From NCBI RefSeq assembly GCF_019331805.1, contig NZ_JAHBBE010000003.1:45898-109897 (forward strand): a stretch of 64,000 bases of DNA, written 5' to 3'. This DNA is from Bifidobacterium pongonis. GTDB lineage: Bacteria; Actinomycetota; Actinomycetes; Actinomycetales; Bifidobacteriaceae. Position numbers and translations under genes: made by a program. A model generated the notes under the pieces. That model made no database searches and had not been told where the DNA came from. It was given only the letters and a program-made list of their open reading frames with translations. This document shows positions 1 through 8,836 of this stretch, one piece after another; position 1 is the stretch's first letter; each line of letters begins with the position of its first letter.

Positions 1-29
1 AACACGGATTCAACGACGAAAGGAACGCC

Positions 30-434
30 ATGGCAACCATCACCCCTGAAATGAAGGACTTCATCGAACACAACCTCGGCTGGGTCGCCACCGTCTCGCC
101 GCAGGGCCAGGTCGATCTGGGGCCGAAGATGTCCACCTTCGTGATCGACGACAACCATATCGGCTACCACGAGCGCACCGCGGGGCAGATCATGCGCGAT
201 CTGCGCGACGGATCGCCGCTGGTCATCGCCTTCGCGAACCTCGAACAGAAGAAGGGCTACCGCTTCCGCGGCACCGTCACCCTGCACGACGATGACGCGC
301 TCTACGAGGAGCAGGTGAAGGTGGCCGAGGCACGGGGCACGAAGAAGCCCGCCGTCATCCCGGTGCTCGAAGTCACCGAGATCCAGGACCTGACCCCCGG
401 CGCCACCGCCGGCACGACCATCAGCAAGGACTGA
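30..434 (+). CDS. Pyridoxamine 5'-phosphate oxidase-like flavin-binding protein
   Basis: A 134-residue protein of the FMN-binding split-barrel (PNPOx-like) type. The N-terminal half reads as the usual beta-rich core: an early strand ending in GWVATVSPQG, then DLGPKMSTFV and the GYHERTAGQ stretch where related proteins contact the flavin. These proteins usually use FMN or F420 cofactors in redox or nucleotide binding; the substrate cannot be told from sequence. An AAAGGA ribosome site lies just before the ATG. The next gene follows 55 bp downstream on the same strand. Family assignment is by overall pattern, not by a single catalytic residue. Confidence 0.75.
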   Translation: MATITPEMKDFIEHNLGWVATVSPQGQVDLGPKMSTFVIDDNHIGYHERTAGQIMRDLRDGSPLVIAFANLEQKKGYRFRGTVTLHDDDALYEEQVKVAEARGTKKPAVIPVLEVTEIQDLTPGATAGTTISKD

Positions 435-488
435 ACGTCCGGCCCGCCGAGCAGGCCGCCCGCCAATCGAAACGGAACGGAGACAAGC

Positions 489-2057
489 ATGAACGAAACC
501 GCCACGCCGTCCATCGGAACCACAACCGCGGACGGCAAGCCCGCCAAACGCACCCTGCCCGACATGATGGAACGCTCCACGCGGCACACCATCACCCTTG
601 GCGGCGGCGAACTCGACTACGAGGCCACCGTCGGCACGATCCACATCGACACCGCCAAAGTCAAACCGGCGGCCAGCGTGTTCTTCACCGCATTCAACGC
701 GGTCGACCCGTCCACCGGCGAGACGAACCCGGAACGTCCCGTCACCTTCGTGTTCAACGGCGGCCCCGGGTCGTCGACCACATTCCTGCTCACGGGTTCC
801 ATCTCGCCCAAGCGCATCGACATCCCCGACGCCGCCCCCGTACCGCCCGCGCCATACAAGCTCATCGACAACGAGCGCACCCTGCTGCCCGTCTCCGACC
901 TGGTCTTCGTGGACGCGCCGGGCACGGGCTTCTCGCAGATCCTCGACGAAGCCAAACCCGAACTGTGGTCCGTGGACGGCGACGTCAAGGGATTCAGCGC
1001 GTTCATCCGCGCCTACCTGAGCAAATACCACCGTTGGAACTCGCCCAAATACCTCATCGGCGAATCCTACGGCACCACGCGCGGGGCGGCGCTCGCACTC
1101 AGGCTGCATGCGGACGGCGTGGCGCTCAACGGCATCACGCTCATCTCCAACATCCTCGACTACTCCCATTGCATGGGGTTGTCCGACCAGTTCTTCATCG
1201 GCTATTTCCCGTCCTACGCGGCGGTGGGCTGGTACCACAAGCGTGCCGGACTGGGTGTGAGCCTGCAGGAGCACGTGCGGGCGGCCCGCGCATTCGCCAA
1301 TGGGCCGCTGCGCTTGGCTCTCGCCGCGGGTGCGTCGCTGGATGACGGCGTCAAACGCGACGTGGCAGAGCACTACGCGCAGCTGACCGGCTTGAAAGCC
1401 CGGTACGTGTACGATTCCGACCTGCGCGTGCTCGACACGAGGTTCCGCAAGGCGCTGCTGCACGGCGAAGACAGGATTGTAGGACGCTACGACGGCCGCG
1501 TGGCCGGTTACGACCTGAACCGCATGCACGACGAGGAGACCTTCGAAGTGGATGACGCATGGCTCGACCCCGCGTATTTCAGCCTGTGCAACGCATACCT
1601 GCGCGACGAGCTCGGCTGGAGCGACGTGCCGGAGCGCAAGGGATTCGCCGACATCGACTGGGAGAGCGACGAGCCGGGCAAGACCTGGGTGTGGCGGCAT
1701 CGTTGGCCGGCGAATACGCCGAACATCGAAGGCCTGACGTTGCAGTTCCCGAACGTGATCCCGGATCTGGCCACGGCGATCGTGCACCATCCGACCATGA
1801 AGGTGCTGCTCGGCAACGGCTATTACGATCTGTGTACGCCGTTCGGCCAGACCGAATACGACATCGACCATCTCGGCCTGCCCAAGGCGCTGCGCGGCAA
1901 CGTGGCGTTCACGTATTACACGGCCGGGCACATGCTGTACACCTCGCCGGAGAACCTCGCCAAGTTCACCCGTGATCTGACGCGCTTCTACGCCGCCGAT
2001 GTGGCCGATCTGCCCGCGATGAACGAACGCGTCACCGTTTCGCCCAAGGTCATGTGA
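489..2057 (+). CDS. Serine carboxypeptidase, peptidase family S10
   Basis: A 522-residue alpha/beta-hydrolase peptidase. GGPGSS at residues 91-96 is the S10 oxyanion-hole motif, GESYG at 191-195 is the nucleophile elbow (Ser193), GYYDLCTP holds the acid Asp near 447 and AGHM holds the catalytic His near 481, so the full triad is present in order. No signal peptide or membrane segment is evident, so it appears cytoplasmic. It would remove C-terminal residues from peptides. A GGAG site precedes the ATG. The gene is convergent with the methyltransferase at 2065, with only 7 bp between the stop codons. Confidence 0.88.
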   Translation: MNETATPSIGTTTADGKPAKRTLPDMMERSTRHTITLGGGELDYEATVGTIHIDTAKVKPAASVFFTAFNAVDPSTGETNPERPVTFVFNGGPGSSTTFLLTGSISPKRIDIPDAAPVPPAPYKLIDNERTLLPVSDLVFVDAPGTGFSQILDEAKPELWSVDGDVKGFSAFIRAYLSKYHRWNSPKYLIGESYGTTRGAALALRLHADGVALNGITLISNILDYSHCMGLSDQFFIGYFPSYAAVGWYHKRAGLGVSLQEHVRAARAFANGPLRLALAAGASLDDGVKRDVAEHYAQLTGLKARYVYDSDLRVLDTRFRKALLHGEDRIVGRYDGRVAGYDLNRMHDEETFEVDDAWLDPAYFSLCNAYLRDELGWSDVPERKGFADIDWESDEPGKTWVWRHRWPANTPNIEGLTLQFPNVIPDLATAIVHHPTMKVLLGNGYYDLCTPFGQTEYDIDHLGLPKALRGNVAFTYYTAGHMLYTSPENLAKFTRDLTRFYAADVADLPAMNERVTVSPKVM

Positions 2058-2064
2058 GCTTCGC

Positions 2065-3291
2065 TCAGGCTTCGGCTTCGGTTTCGGCTTCGGGCATTTT
2101 GCCGGTGCGCAGCAGCAGATGCTCGCCCGAAGCCGAGGTGGTGGCGAACAGGTAGATGCCGCCGCCGTCCTTGAGCTTGAGCTTCCTGCGTAGGGCGGCG
2201 ACCGGCATCGGGAAGTTGCGCACCGCGATATTCGCCTTGGCCACGCCGTCGAGCGCCCGGCGCAGCTCGCGCTTGTTCATCGTGCACACCGCCTTGATGA
2301 CGAACGAGCGTCCGGGGAAGTCGCGCACGGGGCTGACGCCGACGAACAGATGGCTGTTCGGGGCGATCTGCCGCACGCTGAACCGTCGTTCGATCAGGCC
2401 GAAACAACCCGCCTTCATGATCGAGGCGTTCGGTTCATACAGGAACCTCGCGCTCGCAAGATCGCTCCCGTCCGCACCCGCGCTTGCCGGCACGTCATCC
2501 GCGATCGCATAATCCACGATGCGCCCGTCGTCCACGCAGAATATGCGCGGCGCGGCCACACGTTCCCGGCCGATGACCAGCAGCAGTTCCTTGCATTCGT
2601 CGCCGGCGGAGACGATATGCACCTCATGCACCAGGCCGTCGAAATCCTCCACGGTCTTATGCCAATCCAGCATGGGGGAGAGCTTGACCATCACATGCGG
2701 CGCCTTCGCCAGCAGCGCGTCGATGAGCCCCAGCACGTCGGGCGTGCAGTCGGCGATGGCGTAGGTGCGCGCCCCATGCGCGTCGCGGCGCGCCGGATCG
2801 AGGAAGACAAGCGTGGCGGGCGGCATCGACGCGATGACATGCTCCGCCTCGTCGTTCACGACGTTCACATGGTCCAGGCCGAGCGCGGCCATATTATGCT
2901 CCGCCAGTTCGCACAGGTTCGCCTGACGTTCCACATACGTCGCGCGGGCGAAACCACGCGCCATATAGGAGAAGTCGACGCCGAACCCGCCGGTCAGGTC
3001 GACCATCGACCCGTTCTCGGCCGCGCCCGCGCCGATGATCCGTTCGGCCACCGAGGCCTTGTAGCGTGCGGTCGCCTGCGAGGAACACTGTTCCATCGAC
3101 AGGTGCGGCGGGTAGATCACCCCATCGCACGCGGCCCATTCGGGAAGCTTCGTGCGGGCCGTCTGCCAGCCGGCGATCTGGTCGAGCGCCAACGGCATAT
3201 CAACCGATTCGGAACGCTTCGCGTGCAGCGCCAGATCACGGACATTCTCCATACGGTGCGCCGCGACGAACGCACGGGTCTCTTCATTCAT
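2065..3291 (-). CDS. Class I SAM-dependent methyltransferase (THUMP-like)
   Basis: A 408-residue protein with a Rossmann methyltransferase core: DLTGGFGVDFS is the SAM-binding glycine loop and FLDPARRDAHG is the motif IV-like segment. The C-terminal part (PNSHLFVG... to GGGIYLF) resembles the THUMP-like domain of proteins annotated as RNA methyltransferase relatives; the substrate is not known. The ATG at 3291 (MNEETRAF) is chosen because upstream codons run into the 11-bp tandem repeat and give low-complexity Arg/Thr/Glu sequence. It diverges from the gene at 3459. Confidence 0.75.
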   Translation of the reverse strand: MNEETRAFVAAHRMENVRDLALHAKRSESVDMPLALDQIAGWQTARTKLPEWAACDGVIYPPHLSMEQCSSQATARYKASVAERIIGAGAAENGSMVDLTGGFGVDFSYMARGFARATYVERQANLCELAEHNMAALGLDHVNVVNDEAEHVIASMPPATLVFLDPARRDAHGARTYAIADCTPDVLGLIDALLAKAPHVMVKLSPMLDWHKTVEDFDGLVHEVHIVSAGDECKELLLVIGRERVAAPRIFCVDDGRIVDYAIADDVPASAGADGSDLASARFLYEPNASIMKAGCFGLIERRFSVRQIAPNSHLFVGVSPVRDFPGRSFVIKAVCTMNKRELRRALDGVAKANIAVRNFPMPVAALRRKLKLKDGGGIYLFATTSASGEHLLLRTGKMPEAETEAEA

Positions 3292-3340
3292 CACCCCATC
3301 ATTGTAGGGGGCGGCATGTGCGCTCCGTTCGGCCGCGTCC

Positions 3341-3395
3341 GGTTCTCGTCCGGTTCTTGTGCGGTTCTCGTCCGGTTCTTGTGCGGTTCTCGTGC
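3341..3395. repeat. Five tandem 11-bp repeats between divergent genes
   Basis: Five direct 11-mers alternate between GGTTCTCGTCC and GGTTCTTGTGC, with a hybrid last copy GGTTCTCGTGC, so the effective unit is 22 bp. They lie in the gap between the divergent genes starting at 3291 (minus) and 3459 (plus). The spacing of one helical turn per unit would suit a DNA-binding array, but slippage-generated low-complexity DNA is equally possible. Confidence 0.85.
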
Positions 3396-3446
3396 GGCTC
3401 GCGTGTGCCGTGCCGCGTGCGTTGTGCACGCCAGGGCGGCCGGGGC

Positions 3447-3452
3447 TAGAGT
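3447..3452 (+). promoter_or_regulatory. -10 hexamer of a probable leaderless promoter (TAGAGT)
   Basis: TAGAGT ends exactly seven bases before the ATG at 3459 and there is no Shine-Dalgarno sequence in between, the arrangement expected of a leaderless transcript. A -35 element is not clear. Confidence 0.4.
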
Positions 3453-3458
3453 GTAGCC

Positions 3459-4661
3459 ATGGGAAACATGGTCGATTATGTGCGCGGCGAATTCCGCACG
3501 TTCGCCGACAAGCCGTTCGGCGCCGTGGATTCGCTGGTGCTTTCCGAACTGGCGTATATCAGGATGCCCGCGACGGTGCCGGCGTTCGGCCGCGCCCGCG
3601 GCGTGAGCACCGTACCGATGTGGAAGCTCCTGCAGGCCGAGCACTACGATGCGATGTTCTGCACGGGCTCCGAATACGACGCCGGACGGCACGATCTGCT
3701 GGTCGCCGTGGCGGAAAGCCCACGATTCCGCGGTATGCGGGTGGGGGAGTATGCGGAGCGCAGCGACGAGCTCACCGAAACGCAGTTCGCCGCCGTCACC
3801 TTCGACCTCACGGACTGCACCGGCATCCACGGCGACGGGGAAGCCGGGCCGGTGTTCTACGTGGCCCTCCGCGGCACCGACAATTCACTGGTCGGGTGGA
3901 AAGAGGACTTCAACATGAGCGTGCGCTGCCCCGTCCCCTCGCAGACGCAGGCGGTGGAATACTACCGTTCCGTGGAGGAGCGTGCATCGAGCCCGTTCGC
4001 CGCCGCCCCGCCGCGCATCCACGTCGGCGGGCACTCCAAGGGAGGCAACCTCGCCGTCTACACGGCCATGCGGGCCAAATCGGAACGTATCGGGCGCGTG
4101 TTCTCCCACGACGGCCCCGGATTCATGTGCGAAGTGACCGAAAGCGACGACTTCCGGGCCATCGAGCCGATCGTGGAGAAAACCGTGCCGGAAGCCTCCG
4201 TCATCGGCATGCTCATGAGCACGGTACGCAACTACACCATCGTGGAAACCAACGTGTCCGGCATCATGCAGCACATGGGCCTGAACTGGCGCGTCGAAGA
4301 CGGCGACTTCGTCGTCAAACCGGAACTCAGTCCCAAGGCGCGGTTGCTCGACCGCACCCTCGACGCGTGGATGGAACAGTTCACCGACAGCGAGCGCGCG
4401 AAGGCCGTCGACCAATGCTACGACATCATCGCATCCGCAGGCTACCAATCGTTCGCCGAACTCGCGGAGCATATCGGCGACGCGCTGCCCGTCATCGCCG
4501 CGGCCGTCAGACAGACCGACGAGGCGACACGTAGCCTCATCGTCAACATCCTCAAAGCGTTCCCCGTCACCGCGGCGCGATCGCTGTTCGAACAGTTCAC
4601 CCCCTTCGGCGAACAGGGCGCGAAACCCGAGGCCGACGGCGAAGATGAACAGGAGGTGTAG
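3459..4661 (+). CDS. DUF2974 (Mbeg1-like) alpha/beta-hydrolase family protein
   Basis: A 400-residue protein. ALRGTDNS followed later by GGHSKGGNLAVY is the lipase-like pattern of the DUF2974/Mbeg1-like family, with the presumed nucleophile Ser in GGHSKGG and a later SHDGPGF segment. Family members are hydrolase-like but their substrates are unknown. There is no signal peptide. The last ~35 residues are acidic and low in complexity. The start lacks a ribosome site and sits seven bases after a TAGAGT box, so translation may be leaderless; a second ATG lies at 3468. Confidence 0.8.
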   Translation: MGNMVDYVRGEFRTFADKPFGAVDSLVLSELAYIRMPATVPAFGRARGVSTVPMWKLLQAEHYDAMFCTGSEYDAGRHDLLVAVAESPRFRGMRVGEYAERSDELTETQFAAVTFDLTDCTGIHGDGEAGPVFYVALRGTDNSLVGWKEDFNMSVRCPVPSQTQAVEYYRSVEERASSPFAAAPPRIHVGGHSKGGNLAVYTAMRAKSERIGRVFSHDGPGFMCEVTESDDFRAIEPIVEKTVPEASVIGMLMSTVRNYTIVETNVSGIMQHMGLNWRVEDGDFVVKPELSPKARLLDRTLDAWMEQFTDSERAKAVDQCYDIIASAGYQSFAELAEHIGDALPVIAAAVRQTDEATRSLIVNILKAFPVTAARSLFEQFTPFGEQGAKPEADGEDEQEV

Positions 4662-4833
4662 CGGAAGCGAACAACTCCCGGAACCCATCATCCAAAGTCG
4701 TGCCCATGGGACTAAACTTGGCTCGGTTCAATTGTCGGAAGGCAAGCTGAGGCGGGCCGCCGTAGGGCGCGGCCACGCAAGAGAATCAAGGCAGTCGGAA
4801 GAATCAGAAGTACGGAGAGGCGGGTGAGAGACG

Positions 4834-5784
4834 ATGTTGAGGATGTTCAGCACCATTAACGGCCAAGTGGAGCGCGTAAGGAAACCGGAAAGCGGCTCAT
4901 GGCTATGCCTGAGCGAACCCACGGACGCCGAACTCGCCTCCGTTGCCTCGGAAACCGGCATCGACCTGGCCGACCTGCGCGCCCCCCTGGATGATGAGGA
5001 ACGCTCCCGCGTGGACGTCGAAGACGACTACACGATGATCATCGTCGACATTCCGACCGTCGAGGAACGCGGCGGACGCGACTGGTACGAAACCATCCCG
5101 TTGTCGATCATCGTCACCGAAAACCTCATCGTCACCGTATGCATGCAGGACACCCCGGTGCTGCACCCCTTCATGGAAGGCACGATCCGCGGTTTCAACA
5201 CGTTCATGCGCTCGCGCTTCATCTTGCAGATCCTGTACCGCAACGCCACCATGTACCTGCGGTACCTGCGCATCATCGACCGCGAAAGCGACAAGCTCGA
5301 ACTCAAGCTGCGCCATTCGATGCACAACCGCGAGATCATGATGCTCATGGAACTGAGCAAGACCTTGGTGTACTTCACCACCTCGCTGAAATCGAACGAA
5401 ATCGTGATGGAGAAGCTCACCACCCTGCAACGCATCAAGCAGTATCAGGACGACGAGGACCTGCTCGACGACGTCATCACCGAAAACAAGCAGGCCATCG
5501 AGATGGCCAACATCTACAGCGGCGTTCTTGCGAACATGACCGACGCCTTCGCGTCGATCGTGTCGAACAACATGAACAACGTGATGCGCATCTTCACCAT
5601 CATCTCGATCACGCTGTCCGTGCCGACGCTGATCTTCTCCATGTACGGCATGAACTTCCAGGAGGGGATGCTCGGCATGCCGTTCACCGACAAACCCTGG
5701 GGTTTCGCCGCTATCGTCCTACTGTCCGTCGTGCTGTCCGCGTTGGTCACCTGGTTCCTGACGCGCTCGCGGAATTTTAGATAA
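4834..5784 (+). CDS. corA: CorA-family magnesium/divalent cation transporter
   Basis: A 316-residue membrane protein with the CorA layout: a soluble acidic N-terminal domain and long helices, then two C-terminal membrane segments. The signature GMN occurs as YGMNF just after the first membrane helix, and the acidic/aromatic loop between the helices is short, as usual. The C-terminus ends in basic residues (LTRSRNFR). It would form a pentameric Mg2+ channel. A GAGGCGGGTGAGAG stretch precedes the ATG. The 172-bp gap upstream has a possible -10 (TAAACT, 4713-4718) and a GC-rich hairpin, so a leader of roughly 110 nt is likely. Confidence 0.9.
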   Translation: MLRMFSTINGQVERVRKPESGSWLCLSEPTDAELASVASETGIDLADLRAPLDDEERSRVDVEDDYTMIIVDIPTVEERGGRDWYETIPLSIIVTENLIVTVCMQDTPVLHPFMEGTIRGFNTFMRSRFILQILYRNATMYLRYLRIIDRESDKLELKLRHSMHNREIMMLMELSKTLVYFTTSLKSNEIVMEKLTTLQRIKQYQDDEDLLDDVITENKQAIEMANIYSGVLANMTDAFASIVSNNMNNVMRIFTIISITLSVPTLIFSMYGMNFQEGMLGMPFTDKPWGFAAIVLLSVVLSALVTWFLTRSRNFR

Positions 5785-5796
5785 GGTCCGTCGCAG

Positions 5797-6723
5797 GTGA
5801 CCGGCATTCCGAAAGGCAGGTTGAGGCGCGGCCGTGCGGTTCGCGCTGTCGGAGCATGCCTGGCGGCGGCGCTGATGCTGCCGGGCGTGGCCGCGTGCGG
5901 CGCGGGGCAAGCCGGTTCCTCGGTCATCCAGCCGAACGGCCCCATCCTCAATATCGGCATCTCCTCGGATGTGCCCGGCCTGGGCTTCTGGCATGAGGGC
6001 GCGTATGAAGGGCTTGAGGTGAACGTTGCCCGGTATGTGGCGGACAAACTGGGGTACGCGAGGAAGCAGATCGTATTCAAGCAGGTAATGCCCGCCGACC
6101 GTGCTGCGCGTCTCGCCGACGGTGGCGTCGACATGATCGTCGAGGCCATGCCCATGCCGAGCGGGTCGGGCGGTTCCGACGCTGGCGAGGCGGATCAGGC
6201 GGATCAGACAGGCAAGTCCGGCGAATCCGGCAAGGGCAAGGAGATCGTCGCCTCCGATGACGCGGCGCAGTACGCCGGGCCGTACCTGTCCACGCCGCAA
6301 AGCGTGCTGGTGAGGCCGGAGGATCGCTCCGCGATGACCGGTACGAGCGCCCTGCGTGGCCAGACGGTGTGCACGGTGAAAGGCAGCGGCGCTAGCGAAC
6401 GTTTGTTAGCCGAAGAGCCCAAGGCGAATGTCGAGGAGCGTGGCTCCTACCCGCAGTGCGTCACCGATCTGATGACGGGCAAGGCGAAGGCCGTGGCGGG
6501 CGACGCCGTGATCCTCACCGGCCTGGCGCACGCCCAGGCGCGTGACGTGGGCGTGGTCGCGGGCGGCATCTCCTACGGGAACGTGGACTACGGCATCGCG
6601 GTGCCCCGGAATTCGAAAACGCTTGCCAAGAACGTCGCGGACGCGCTTGACGACATGCGCTCCGACGGCACATTGGACGAATACATGAAACAGTTGCAAG
6701 ACGATATCGGATGGAAGGAATGA
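5797..6723 (+). CDS. Lipoprotein substrate-binding protein, family 3 type
   Basis: A 308-residue exported lipoprotein. After a basic N-terminus, a hydrophobic stretch ends in GVAAC, a lipobox giving the lipidated Cys near residue 29. The mature part follows the SBP family 3 pattern (NIGISSDVPGLGF, YEGLEVNVARYVADKLGY), which usually binds amino acids or other small polar ligands for an ABC importer. No permease or ATPase gene adjoins, so it is an orphan binding protein. A low-complexity Gly/Ser/Lys/Asp insertion interrupts it near residues 127-150. It starts at GTG, 12 bp after corA, and its stop overlaps the trmI start. Confidence 0.75.
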   Translation: MTGIPKGRLRRGRAVRAVGACLAAALMLPGVAACGAGQAGSSVIQPNGPILNIGISSDVPGLGFWHEGAYEGLEVNVARYVADKLGYARKQIVFKQVMPADRAARLADGGVDMIVEAMPMPSGSGGSDAGEADQADQTGKSGESGKGKEIVASDDAAQYAGPYLSTPQSVLVRPEDRSAMTGTSALRGQTVCTVKGSGASERLLAEEPKANVEERGSYPQCVTDLMTGKAKAVAGDAVILTGLAHAQARDVGVVAGGISYGNVDYGIAVPRNSKTLAKNVADALDDMRSDGTLDEYMKQLQDDIGWKE

Positions 6724-7760
6724 GGATGAGACGTGGCGCTCTGCAGGCCGGCGAGAAGGTGCAGTTCTCGGACCGCAAAGGCAAGAAGATCACCGAACAG
6801 CTGACGCCGGGCGGCGTCACCCAGACCGAGCACGGTCTGATCCTGCATGACGATGTGATCGGTCAAACCGAGGGCGTGGTCGTCACCACCGTCACCGCGA
6901 AGCGTGAGGGAACCGACAGCGCCAAGCCGTGGAAGGCCGCCCGCGCCATCGGCGGTTGGCAGTATGCGGTCATGCGCCCGAGGCTGGCGGATTACGTGCT
7001 GTCCATGCCGCGCGGCGCGCAGATCATGTACCCGAAGGACATCGCGCAGGTCATCCAGCTCGGCGATATCCGCCGCGGGCTTCGCGTGCTCGAATCGGGT
7101 GCCGGCTCCGGCGCGATGAGCGTGAACCTGCTCGACGCCGTGGGGGAGAACGGTTCCCTGACCACCATCGAGCTGCGTGCCGATTTCGCGCGCGTCGCCG
7201 AGGCGAACGCCACGCTCTACTACGGCAAGCGCCCCGACTGGTGGGACTTGAAGGTCGGCGACTTCGACAGCGTGGCCGCCACGTTGCCCGAACACTCCTA
7301 CGACCGCATCATGCTGGACATGCTCGACCCGTGGAACCGTCTGGAACAGGCGTATCGCGTGATCGCGCCGGGCGGCGTGCTCGTGTGCTACATCACCACC
7401 ACCACGCAGATGAGCCGACTGGCCGAGGCCCTGCGCGAATCCGGCGTGTGGACCGAACCGGATATCCAGGAGACCTTGGAACGCAGTTGGAAGGCGCAGG
7501 GGCTCGCCGTGCGCCCGGACCATCAGATGATTGGCCACACAGGGTTCCTGGTCGTCTCCCGCGCCATGGCCGAAGGCTTCCAGGCGTTGAAGAAGCGCGA
7601 CCGCGCCACCAAGGACACGGTCACCGACATCGACGATCTGACCCCTGAGGAGCGCGAGGCACAGCTGGAGGATCTGCAGCTGCGCGACATCTCCGATCGC
7701 AAGCTGCGCAAGGTGCTGCGCGATCTCGACCGCCAGTTGGGCGAGCTTGACGAGGCCTAG
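6720..7760 (+). CDS. trmI: tRNA (adenine(58)-N1)-methyltransferase
   Basis: A 346-residue TrmI-type enzyme that methylates N1 of A58 in the T-loop of tRNA. The N-terminal beta-rich domain is followed by RPRLADYVLSMPRGAQIMYPKD, typical of actinobacterial TrmI, then the SAM loop VLESGAGSGAMS and the Asp-containing LDMLDPWNR segment. The C-terminus is a charged helical tail rich in Arg/Asp/Glu. The ATG at 6720 overlaps the preceding stop as ATGA, suggesting translational coupling; ATGs at 6711 and 6726 are alternatives. Confidence 0.9.
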   Translation: MRMRRGALQAGEKVQFSDRKGKKITEQLTPGGVTQTEHGLILHDDVIGQTEGVVVTTVTAKREGTDSAKPWKAARAIGGWQYAVMRPRLADYVLSMPRGAQIMYPKDIAQVIQLGDIRRGLRVLESGAGSGAMSVNLLDAVGENGSLTTIELRADFARVAEANATLYYGKRPDWWDLKVGDFDSVAATLPEHSYDRIMLDMLDPWNRLEQAYRVIAPGGVLVCYITTTTQMSRLAEALRESGVWTEPDIQETLERSWKAQGLAVRPDHQMIGHTGFLVVSRAMAEGFQALKKRDRATKDTVTDIDDLTPEEREAQLEDLQLRDISDRKLRKVLRDLDRQLGELDEA

Positions 7761-7825
7761 CCGACAAGATGGAAGCGACGGCGTCGTCCACGGCGCCGTC
7801 CGAAAACGTCCGATAGGGGGACACA

Positions 7826-8383
7826 ATGGCAAGCCGAATGAGCAAGACCGCGAAGAAGGCCAAGCAATACGATCACGTCCTGATCCTGATGCGTCACGCG
7901 AAGGCCGAGGCCACGGGCAAGAACGGCGATTACGATCGCCCGTTGGCGCAGAAGGGGCTTAAGCAGGCCAAGAAGGTCGCCAAGGGGTTGCGTGAGATGA
8001 GACTCGTCCCCGAGGTCATCAGCTGTTCGGCGGCGCTGCGCGTGCGCCAGACCTGCGGCAGGCTGCTCAAGGTGTTCGGCGACAAGACGCAGGTCGATTA
8101 CCACCAGAGCCTGTACGACGGCGGATTGCAGGCCGTGTTCGACGAGCTCGCCCACGCGAAGGACAAGACGCGCGTGATGATGGTGCTCGGCCATGAGCCG
8201 ACCATATCGATCTGCGGGCAGTGGCTCGCCTCCGACGAGTCCAAGGCCGACCGCATCGATCTGCTCAATCTTGGCGTGCAGACGGCCGGCGTTCTGGTGC
8301 TCGCCTCGAACAAGCCGTTCAACCAGTGGCAGCTGCACGACGGCGTGCTGCTGGCGGTCATGTCGCCCACGGATTTCGAGTAG
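7826..8383 (+). CDS. SixA-like histidine phosphatase
   Basis: A 185-residue protein with the phosphoglycerate-mutase-type motif LMRHAKAE near residue 22 (RHG-like, catalytic His) and a second His in VLGHEPT. The YDRPLAQKGLKQAKK stretch matches SixA-like phosphohistidine phosphatases. The N-terminus is Lys/Ala rich. The substrate is unknown; SixA relatives dephosphorylate phosphohistidine in signalling or PTS proteins. AGGGGGA precedes the ATG. It follows trmI by 65 bp and is followed by a 453-bp gap. Confidence 0.82.
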   Translation: MASRMSKTAKKAKQYDHVLILMRHAKAEATGKNGDYDRPLAQKGLKQAKKVAKGLREMRLVPEVISCSAALRVRQTCGRLLKVFGDKTQVDYHQSLYDGGLQAVFDELAHAKDKTRVMMVLGHEPTISICGQWLASDESKADRIDLLNLGVQTAGVLVLASNKPFNQWQLHDGVLLAVMSPTDFE

Positions 8384-8422
8384 CCGGCATCGCGCCACGG
8401 GGCGAAACCGCCCGTGGCGTGC

Positions 8423-8617
8423 CTACTCGGCTTATATGTGGCGGATTTTGGGGTTCGCCGTTTACCAGGTGGCTTATGTATGGCACCCGGAGCGCGATAT
8501 CGCAAGTAGCAGCCGCGGAATCGCAACGTTCATACTCGCGATGTCGCGTTATAAGTGCCATCTATAAGCCACCTGGTTTTCCGCAAGCCCCCGAATCCGC
8601 CATCGATAAGCGAGTTA
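8423..8617. repeat. ~195-bp imperfect palindrome (MITE-like or binding array)
   Basis: Two inverted arms of about 85 bp with roughly 80% identity surround a ~25-bp centre near 8510-8530. The best conserved segment is ACCAGGTGGCTTAT on the left (8464-8477) and its complement on the right. Each arm carries two CTTATNNRTGGC-type sites about 42 bp apart (8431, 8473, and in reverse at 8558 and 8599). It fills the gap between the SixA-like gene and metE. No protein is encoded. It could be a miniature inverted-repeat element, a very long RNA hairpin acting as terminator, or an operator array. Confidence 0.8.
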
Positions 8618-8836
8618 GCCGTTCCTCGGCGCTTCCCGCGTGCCCGGAAGCCCGGCGGACCCGCCTCCCGTTGATCGTAGAGGGGTCGGGGTTCCTCCCT
8701 CGCGCAGGGTGCCGGCGCAGCTATAACCTTCGTCTATAACGACACCCTAGCGGTCTTGATAGCCTGATTTTGGAACGATTTTGATAGGGTGGACGGGTTC
8801 AATGACGTATCCGAAGTAGGCATTTTGGGAGGATTC
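8618..8836 (+). promoter_or_regulatory. metE upstream region with TTGATAG direct repeats
   Basis: No gene is seen here. TTGATAG occurs at 8756-8762 and 8781-8787, 25 bp apart, and CTATAAC occurs twice between 8721 and 8740. These are candidate promoter or regulator sites for metE; the exact promoter is not clear. A strong GGGAGGA ribosome site lies at 8827-8833. Confidence 0.4.
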
